Shown: positions 56,037 to 64,000 of the stretch, one piece after another
Position numbering within the stretch: position 1 is the stretch's first letter
Layout: every line of letters starts with the position of its first letter
Source: Ruegeria sp. HKCCSA071
GTDB taxonomy: Bacteria; Pseudomonadota; Alphaproteobacteria; Rhodobacterales; Rhodobacteraceae
Assembly (NCBI RefSeq): GCF_017872555.1
Contig: NZ_JAEDOX010000004.1
Coordinates: forward strand, 167,380-231,379
DNA: 64,000 bases
Reading direction: 5' to 3'
Made by a program: the position numbers and the translations under genes
Notes under the pieces: generated by a model
Told to the model about the DNA's origin: nothing
Database searches by the model: none
What the model saw: the letters and a program-made list of their open reading frames with translations, nothing else

Positions 56037-56170
56037 CCTTGCGGTTGAAAGGTTGGAACAAGGGTTATACGGTGAAAGATGACGTGAAACGCACCGGAGA
56101 AATTCTTCTAGGCGATTGTTTTGGAATGTTTTTCTTAGCGCATGACTGAATGGGGGCACGGATTCGCTTC

Positions 56171-57481
56171 ATGACGCCGGAAAACGAAAAATCCATTCGA
56201 ATTGCGCTGGAGAACATTCTGCAAAGTCCGCAGCTGTCCGGCTCCGCCCGCCTACAGGGTTTTCTGACTTACGTGGTCGAACAAAGCCTGCTGGGCCACC
56301 CTGAAGAGATCGTCGGGAAGATCATCGCCCAGGACGTTTACGGGCGTCAGCCCGCCGATGGTAGCGACAATATCGTGCGGGTCGATGCCCGCCGATTGCG
56401 CCGCGCCTTGTCAGATTACTACGCCACGCAAGGCAGTGATGACGTAGTCGTGATCCACATCGATAGCGGCGGCTATGTTCCCAGGTTCGAGTTTCGTGAA
56501 GGAGACAAAGATACCCAGAAGCCGGACAAATCACGCCTCGCACAATTGCGAATTCCGATAGCAGCAATTGCTCTATTCGCTGCGGCTTTGCTCGTATGGG
56601 CGATTGGACGTGCCATCTATTTTTCCCCGAGCCCGGACAGGGCGGACATAAACGTGCAGGAGCGCGCGGTGCAGGAACGCAAGGCGCTGGCAGAGAAGTC
56701 CATGGCGACGTTGCAGGCCTCGAACATGACAGCAAAAGCCAGTGAAATGCTGTTCCCGATCGCGGATGTCGAACTTCAAACCGCAGCACTCAAGTTGTTT
56801 GAAGAGGCCATTCGCATCGATCCTGCGTATGCAGGCGGGTATGCGGGAGCAGTTCACAGCTTGTCCACTCTGGCTATTTTGGCACCGGACCTCAAGCAAC
56901 GTCAGGAAATGCTTCAGGCGGCGTCACTCATGTCCGGCACTGCCGTCGATCTTGACCCGACCAACGGTTGGGTCCTTTCGTCCAAAGCCTGGCTGGCCTT
57001 CGCCAGTGGGGATTTCGAAAACGCAAGGACGCTCGCTAACCGGGCCTATTTGCTGAGCGATATGGATGGCCGGGTATTGAACTTCTATGCTCTCATTCTT
57101 TTGCTGACAGGGAGTTTTGCGGAAGCGCAAGAGATTTCAGCGCCTGACGCGCCGCGCAGAGATGCAGGTTCACACCAAGCAAACCTGAATATACATGGGG
57201 TCGCCAGTTTTCATCTTGGTGACTACGAGACTGCTGTTTCTTCCTTCGATTCCGCAATTGCGTCAGGCGCTCCCGTCAGTGAACTGACGTTGCTCTATAA
57301 GGCTGCGTCATATCAGGCAAACGAACAGTCTATAGAGGCTCGGAAACATCTCGAGGAGTTGTCGCGTACCTGGCCCATGTTTCAGCCAGAGCTCGCACTA
57401 AGCAAGTTCTATGCAAGCCGCGAACACGTGGATACCGTACTCTTACAGTTAAGGGCGGCAGGTTGGCCAAAGGATAAGTAA
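56171..57481 (+). CDS. Transcriptional regulator with membrane span and TPR array
   Basis: The 436-residue protein has an N-terminal domain typical of winged-helix regulators linked to TPRs (RLQGFLTYVVEQSLLGHPEE, NIVRVDARRLRRALSDYYA, VIHIDSGGYVPRFEFR), then one transmembrane helix at about residues 130-150 (IPIAAIALFAAALLVWAIGR) and helical TPR-like repeats to the end. It is divergent from the sulfatase operon, so it probably senses something at the envelope and controls it. ATG at 56171 is preferred over 56150. Confidence 0.75.
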   Translation: MTPENEKSIRIALENILQSPQLSGSARLQGFLTYVVEQSLLGHPEEIVGKIIAQDVYGRQPADGSDNIVRVDARRLRRALSDYYATQGSDDVVVIHIDSGGYVPRFEFREGDKDTQKPDKSRLAQLRIPIAAIALFAAALLVWAIGRAIYFSPSPDRADINVQERAVQERKALAEKSMATLQASNMTAKASEMLFPIADVELQTAALKLFEEAIRIDPAYAGGYAGAVHSLSTLAILAPDLKQRQEMLQAASLMSGTAVDLDPTNGWVLSSKAWLAFASGDFENARTLANRAYLLSDMDGRVLNFYALILLLTGSFAEAQEISAPDAPRRDAGSHQANLNIHGVASFHLGDYETAVSSFDSAIASGAPVSELTLLYKAASYQANEQSIEARKHLEELSRTWPMFQPELALSKFYASREHVDTVLLQLRAAGWPKDK

Positions 57482-58189
57482 CTTGTCCAGAATTTGTGCC
57501 GCCCAGCCCCTTTTTGCGCTCTAGCAGTTGTATCGGTGACGGAATCGGAGGTTCCCATTTTCGTCGAGTCCGGCACAGCCCATTCGCGAGGGTGACAAGC
57601 TTTCGAGCGACTATTGTGATTATGACCTTGCTCGGTTTTCCGACCGCGCGGTTGCGGTCAGCGAGGTCCGGCAGCGGCTGAAGTTCATAGCGGTGGATCT
57701 GCCGACGCTTGGCTAAAGCTAATCTTTGCGGTCGCAGCGAACGGCAGGTTCGTCGGGCAGTGCCGCAGAAACTTGGAAACCGGTGAGTGTCCGGAGTGGG
57801 CCGTCCTTGCCATGATCAACGGCAGCAATGCGCGGTTCGCACCCGTTCTTATAGCGAGCGGCATCTGTCGAATTGGGCTCCAAGCGGTCATGCGGTGTAT
57901 TGGGCTCAATGTCTGCTCTAGCGGCAAAGCAACCGGTCACTCGGCAGGCGCACGTATCCAATACAGTGCGGTGTGCGGTCTCCTACCGAAATAGCGTAAA
58001 AAACCACCTTGGACGATCAAACATTAGCTGGAGCACAAGCTGTTCTCTTCCTGTTCTTTTGTTTATGCGCAACCTTTGAAGGGGCCGCTTCGCCTCAACC
58101 AGCGCTTTCTCAGCAAACAATACTGCCTTGATGCACATCAGCTTTTGGACGTACGACCAGACCCCAGAGTGTGCCAAACGGAGAACAAG
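57482..58189. other. Non-coding gap of about 700 bases with a dispersed repeat
   Basis: No gene is recognisable; short frames here have no ribosome-binding sites. It contains the second copy of the 83-bp repeat. The remainder looks like worn sequence, possibly old mobile DNA. Confidence 0.5.
57798..57880 (+). repeat. 83-bp dispersed repeat, copy 2
   Basis: Identical to the reverse complement of 44775-44857. The two copies are inverted and about 13 kb apart, near opposite ends of the island. Confidence 0.9.
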
Positions 58190-59023
58190 ATGAGCGCCAA
58201 CTCGGACAGCGATCTAAAGAGCAGTCGAGAAGTTGCAAATACTAAAGATGACTATTCGGTCTACCCGCACATGGATGGGATCAAGGCCTCTATGTCGTGG
58301 AAGCTCGGCAGTTATGGAGAACGCGGCGTCCTTACTGAGGGCATGATCGGGAACTTGTGTGAACAGTTTGACCTGCCAGCACCACTCGTCCGCGACTTGT
58401 CCACCATGCTGGGTCACTGCCTCAACAACGATGACGACATTGCAATTAATCTGACCGAGGTTCGGCGCCCGCAAGCGATTGAACGAGGTCAAAAGCACCT
58501 CAAGCAACTTTTTCGGAAAGCCAAACGGGGCACAATTACTGCACAAGAACTCCGGAACGCGTTGGGCTCGCTTTCGACTTATTTCGCGTCTACGCCAGAA
58601 GACGCAGACCTTCTTCCGCAGCTCCTCAAAAAGCTTGAGACCGCAAAAACGCTTACTCAGGACGTGATGGATGACATTCGACGCATCATCGAGACACCCG
58701 GCGCGGTTGCAGAGATGTCGCCACGAGACAAGCGGTTCTCGCGCGACAAACGCCGTCAGTACATCGTCGAGAGTTGCTGCTATATCTGGAAAGATGCCGG
58801 TCGCCCCCTGACCTACACGACATATTCAGACGGTCGCCCCGGAGGGCAACGGCAAGGCCCGCTCGTAAACTTTATCCAGGCTGCCGTGAGGATCATAACC
58901 GAACCGGAGCAAATCCTGAGCGGTGAGACGATCCGCGTGGATATTGACGATTTTCGCGACAGGCTTGAGCGCGAAGAGAAGGAGCGTTGGGCCCCGCCGG
59001 AATCGGGCAATCAATACACTTAG
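58190..59023 (+). CDS. Hypothetical island protein
   Basis: The 277-residue protein is soluble and charged, with no recognised domain. Helical segments include IGNLCEQFDLPAPLVRDLST and KHLKQLFRKAKRGTITAQEL; a Lys/Arg-rich stretch (SPRDKRFSRDKRRQYIVE) may bind nucleic acid. ATG at 58190 follows GGAGAACAAG, a fair ribosome-binding site; the frame is open upstream to 58076. It precedes the recombinase genes and may be an accessory island gene. Confidence 0.65.
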   Translation: MSANSDSDLKSSREVANTKDDYSVYPHMDGIKASMSWKLGSYGERGVLTEGMIGNLCEQFDLPAPLVRDLSTMLGHCLNNDDDIAINLTEVRRPQAIERGQKHLKQLFRKAKRGTITAQELRNALGSLSTYFASTPEDADLLPQLLKKLETAKTLTQDVMDDIRRIIETPGAVAEMSPRDKRFSRDKRRQYIVESCCYIWKDAGRPLTYTTYSDGRPGGQRQGPLVNFIQAAVRIITEPEQILSGETIRVDIDDFRDRLEREEKERWAPPESGNQYT

Positions 59024-59055
59024 AATGAGCAAGCCTGCGTTGTCATGGTCATGGC

Positions 59056-59229
59056 ATGACACGCGTTCCTGCCAAACCCCCTTCTGACGACGGTGCGCAC
59101 CAGCAGGTTGAGGCAGCGATAGGCCAGTTGGTCCGATTGCTGGCTGCCCAGGCAGTACGGGAACTGGGCCGGAACGCCTCTGACCAAAAGGAGGCGCATC
59201 AGGATGCCACAGATCAAAGCGAAGACTAA
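59056..59229 (+). CDS. 57-residue protein upstream of the excisionase-like gene
   Basis: This short frame encodes a polar helical peptide (VEAAIGQLVRLLAAQAVREL). Its stop overlaps the start of the next gene by 26 bases. No ribosome-binding site is strong. It is likely but not certain to be real; I do not know a family. Confidence 0.45.
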   Translation: MTRVPAKPPSDDGAHQQVEAAIGQLVRLLAAQAVRELGRNASDQKEAHQDATDQSED

Positions 59230-59410
59230 ACAAACCCGCAAGCTTCTGACGGTGAAAGACGTCGCTGAACTGGACAATTGCTCGGAGAAGACGGTGCGCC
59301 GTGCGATTGCGGCTGGCCTGCTTGAGGTTATTCGGGTGGGCCCTGGCGGACGCCTCATCCGCATTGATCCGGCAGCTCATGCCGCCTACCGGCAGGCACA
59401 GTGCTGGTAG
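59204..59410 (+). CDS. Excisionase-like helix-turn-helix protein
   Basis: The 68-residue protein has a MerR-type HTH of the excisionase family (LTVKDVAELDNCSEKTVRRA, GLLEVIRVGPGGRLIRI). A good ribosome-binding site (AAGGAGG) precedes ATG at 59204. Its location just before recombinase genes suggests a recombination directionality factor for the island. Confidence 0.75.
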   Translation: MPQIKAKTKQTRKLLTVKDVAELDNCSEKTVRRAIAAGLLEVIRVGPGGRLIRIDPAAHAAYRQAQCW

Positions 59411-59576
59411 GTAATCGCGGCCATTAATGTCCATTTAGGTCAACTGTTTAAGTGATTTTCGGGAAGAGGGCATCCCCGTTAGTTGCGGACTTTCTGTGCT
59501 ACGCTTTTCCCGAATCGGACCTCCTGTCCACACCCGTCCACCCGAGACCTAACCTGTCCAAAGGAACGCTGACCCG

Positions 59577-61275
59577 ATGACCCGCCAAACACCCGTTCCA
59601 TTGACACTTGCCTTTGTCAAAGCCGACACTCCGATGTTTGCCGAAGTCATTGAACAGTTGCGTTCTGACATTACTCTGTCCGACGCACGCCGCCGCGATA
59701 TGATCTCAGGATTGCAGCGCACAGCCAAAGCCCTTGCTCTACCGCCCGGGGACGTGCCCTGCGACAGTCGCTGGTTGCAGCCCCGTCTGTCCAAAGTTGC
59801 ACCGGCTGCGCTTGGTCTGACACCAAAGAGCTGGCAAAACGCGGTCAGTGATGCTCGGGCCGCCCTCGCGCATTTCGGGCTAGTGGAACGCCGGTTCAAC
59901 CGGATCGAAGATCTGTCTCCCGCTTGGCACGCGCTCTGGGCGGATGTATTGGCGTCCGGCGACAAGACATTGCAACCCGCGCTCTGCCGCTTCGTGCATT
60001 TCTGATCCGGCAAGGCGTCAAACCCGCCATTGTGCGCAAAGAGCATGCCACGGCCTATCGAGAAGCCCTTGCGCATAACGAGATCAGCAAATCACCGGAT
60101 GTCGCATATCGGGCTGCGGTCAACGGCTGGAACCTGGCGGTCCGACGTATTTCACAATGGCCCAACGTCACTTTGCCTCTGGAATCGCGCCAGAAGGTCA
60201 TCACTTTCCGGTGACCGCGTTTCCAGCGCCCTTCCAAACCGCTCTTGCAAAGCTGATACATCGTCTGTCCAATCCAGACCCCTTGGCAGATGACGGTCAA
60301 AACAGGGCACTCCGACCCGCGACCCTGTCCCAATACCAAAGACAGTTGGTTCGGTTTGCCTCCGAACTCGTTCACTCTGGTATCCCGATCGCGGAGATTG
60401 GCGGATTGGACGTCCTGATCAATCCGATGATGGCTGAACGGGGTTTGCGCCAGATGCTATCGCGCACCAACAACCAGACCACAAAGATGATCAGCGAGAT
60501 CGCCGCGCTGCTCCGCAACCTGGCCCGGATACTCAATGCATCCGATGACACCCGGGACGCGCTGTCGAGGCTTGCCGCGCGGCTGGCCGTCAAACCTCAG
60601 AATGGCATGACCCAAAAAACCGAAGCCGGCTGCGGGTGTTGCAGGAGGACCGACATTAGCAGCGCCTGCTGCTTCTGCCTGAACGGATTTTCGCGCGACC
60701 ATGCGGCACGTCCAAGCCGTATGGCTGGGCTCTGGCACGCGAAGATGCGCTTGCCATCGCCATCTTGCTGGTCTGCCCAGTTCGCGTGAAGAACCTGGCT
60801 GGCATCCACCTGGAACGCCACCTGCACCGTCCCGGTGATGGCCGAGCCTACCTGGTTCTGGAAGACAGACGGCGAGACCAAAAATGAGCGCCCTGTCGAG
60901 TTCGAGATCCCGCGTGATGTATTGCGCATGATCGACGTTCATCTCAAATCTCGCTGTCCGGAACTCTGCCCCGCTGGAACGCCTTGGCTGTTTCCCCGGA
61001 GGGATGGTCAGCATTCGGTTGATCCCGGCGTTCTGTCTGCGCGCATCTCCAATCGGATCCGGAAAGAAACGGGTTTGGAGATGAATGCCCACCTGTTTCG
61101 GCATTTCGCGGTGATGAACTGGCTCGACGCCAATCCCGGCGGCTACGAGGTTGCGCGCCGGTTGCTCGGACATTCGGAGATCAGCCACACCATCAACATG
61201 TATTCCGGTCTTGAGGCACGGTCGGCAACACGCGCCTTTGCTGACCTGATAGAAGCTAAGAAAGGGTGTCGCTGA
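59577..61275 (+). pseudogene. Decayed tyrosine recombinase (several frameshifts and a stop)
   Basis: The frame 59577-60005 continues in another frame to 60214, then in a third to about 60615. After that comes a region with an in-frame TAG near 60650 and another frame change; a fourth frame, 60835-61275, ends the gene. The last part keeps the tyrosine recombinase box (HLFRHFAVMNWLDANPGG, LLGHSEISHTINMYSG with HxxR, LGH and Tyr). The pieces follow each other with sensible residues, so this is one worn gene rather than several small ones. The intact recombinase starts at its stop (TGATG). Confidence 0.85.
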
Positions 61276-62314
61276 TGAGCCTTGTTCTGCCTCTGTCTGA
61301 TTGGCCCGTGCAAGACCGGGATATGTGGCTCAACCTTAAGACGGAAGGTGGACCACTCGACGATTGCGGCGCGCTCTCACATCTGCGCGCGACCTCGTTG
61401 AAGACGCTGGAACTTCGCTATGCGCGATGGCTGCAATGGCTGATTACCAGCGATGCGGAGGCGATCACACTGCCTCCGGCTCGACGCGGGACCCTGCCGC
61501 GCCTTTCCGCTTGGCTTCGGAACCTGTCACACACCCGGCCAATGACCCGGTTGACGTTCATTGATGGCGTGTTGCGTATCCTCTCTGCAGCTGACCCGAC
61601 ACAGGATTGGTCCGCTCAGCGGAAGTTGAAAGCGGGATTGAAGCGCGCCGCGGGTCGAGGTGATCGGGATCGCAAACTTGGGCGTGTGTTGTCCAGCGAG
61701 GTTCTATTCCGTGCAGGTCTGATTCTGGCGGCGGGTCATGCAGAAGCGGCGCCAACACCGCTACGCCGTATGATGTGCCTGCGGGATGGTACCATGATAG
61801 CGATGTTGGCCCTGATGCCGATGCGGCGACGCGCCTTCGCGGGCCTTCGGATCGGCGTATCCCTGCACATCAGGCCCGATACTATGACTGTCGCGCTCCC
61901 CGGGGATCTCACCAAGTCAGGGCATCCCTGGGAAGCTGATGTTCCCCAGAGCGTTGAGCCGCTCTTACGCCGTTATGTCAACGAAGCCCGTCCTTTTTTT
62001 ATGGAGCGTGGCCAACAACATCACAATGTCCTGTGGGTTGGCCGGTCTGGCACTCCTTTGAAGGAAGACGCGCTAGGCCCCCGAATTGCTGATCAAACGC
62101 TTAAGCTGACGGGGCGCCGCATCCCACCGCATTTCTTCCGGGATGCCGCCGCAACGACATTGGCGCGCTCCTCTCCGGAACACGCGAAGCTGATCCGACC
62201 AATATTGGCTCATGCGAGCTTCGGAACGGCTGAGCGCCACTACATCCACGCCCAGACAATTGAAGCGGGCCGCGACTACGCGGCTTTGATCAACCAGAAG
62301 AGAAAGGTCCGGCG

Positions 62315-62318
<4 letters not shown>
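61275..62318 (+). CDS. Tyrosine site-specific recombinase/integrase
   Basis: The 347-residue protein has a core-binding N-terminus and the catalytic domain with Arg in PMRRRAFAGLRIGV, Lys in LTKSGHPWE, His-x-x-Arg in PHFFRDAAATTLA and the Tyr in ASFGTAERHYIHAQ. It starts by overlapping the stop of the decayed recombinase and ends overlapping the serine recombinase. It is probably the integrase of the island, though the serine recombinase is nearer to the tRNA. Confidence 0.88.

Positions 62319-64000
<1,682 letters not shown>

Noticed and set aside
57773..57994. Open frame whose translation resembles one at 44673-44975
   Set aside because: The similarity comes from the 83-bp repeated DNA, not from a conserved protein; the repeat is read in different contexts in the two places.

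Overview
The window looks like a chromosome segment of a marine alphaproteobacterium of the Roseobacter group (Rhodobacteraceae). The basis is fairly GC-rich coding sequence with densely overlapping gene pairs, a DMSP lyase of the DddQ family, a Rieske/GcvT-type demethylation cluster, a vanadium haloperoxidase and several gene products of roseobacter character. This is inference from gene content; no rRNA gene is present to confirm it.

Region 1 (1-18.1 kb) is mostly housekeeping. It holds a cut-off membrane protein, GNAT and rsmE; ubiA; an OmpA/BON outer-membrane protein; pgsA-moaD-moaE; an EamA exporter; uvrC; a pteridine-reductase-like SDR; an S49 peptidase, a 56-residue zinc-ribbon protein and a Na/Ca antiporter in one coupled operon; an ABC-2 exporter; an AMACR-like CoA enzyme; and hemE and hemC facing away from each other.

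Region 2 (18.1-28.4 kb) is a catabolic locus. Six minus-strand genes overlap or almost touch: FAD/GcvT demethylase, MDR oxidoreductase, dddQ, two enolase-superfamily enzymes and a class III aminotransferase. They diverge from an RpiR regulator, a Rieske oxygenase and, further on, a CMD-family protein. A good inverted repeat sits over the divergent promoter. The set looks like uptake-independent breakdown of N-methylated (betaine) compounds combined with DMSP cleavage.

Region 3 (28.4-35.3 kb) holds a TPR transcription regulator, a small protein with the layout of an NHLP-type RiPP precursor, a divergent compact YcaO cyclodehydratase-like protein, an unrecognised 453-residue protein and a vanadium haloperoxidase, followed by tRNA-Ser(GCU). 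It is the best candidate here for an undescribed biosynthetic system.

Region 4 (35.4-44.4 kb) has an outer-membrane beta-barrel, a complete Dpp/Opp-type ABC importer with a membrane dipeptidase, its divergent LysR regulator and a cupin protein.

Region 5 (44.5-64.0 kb) is a probable genomic island. Its right end is an intact initiator tRNA-Met. Degenerate 3' fragments of the same tRNA lie at its left end, about 19.4 kb away. It carries a decayed tyrosine recombinase, an intact one, a serine recombinase lacking a standard start codon, an excisionase-like gene, an arylsulfatase locus with its own regulator, and a 1227-residue secreted protein whose Shine-Dalgarno sequence is an 11-base G run. 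An 83-bp identical inverted repeat also lies within it.
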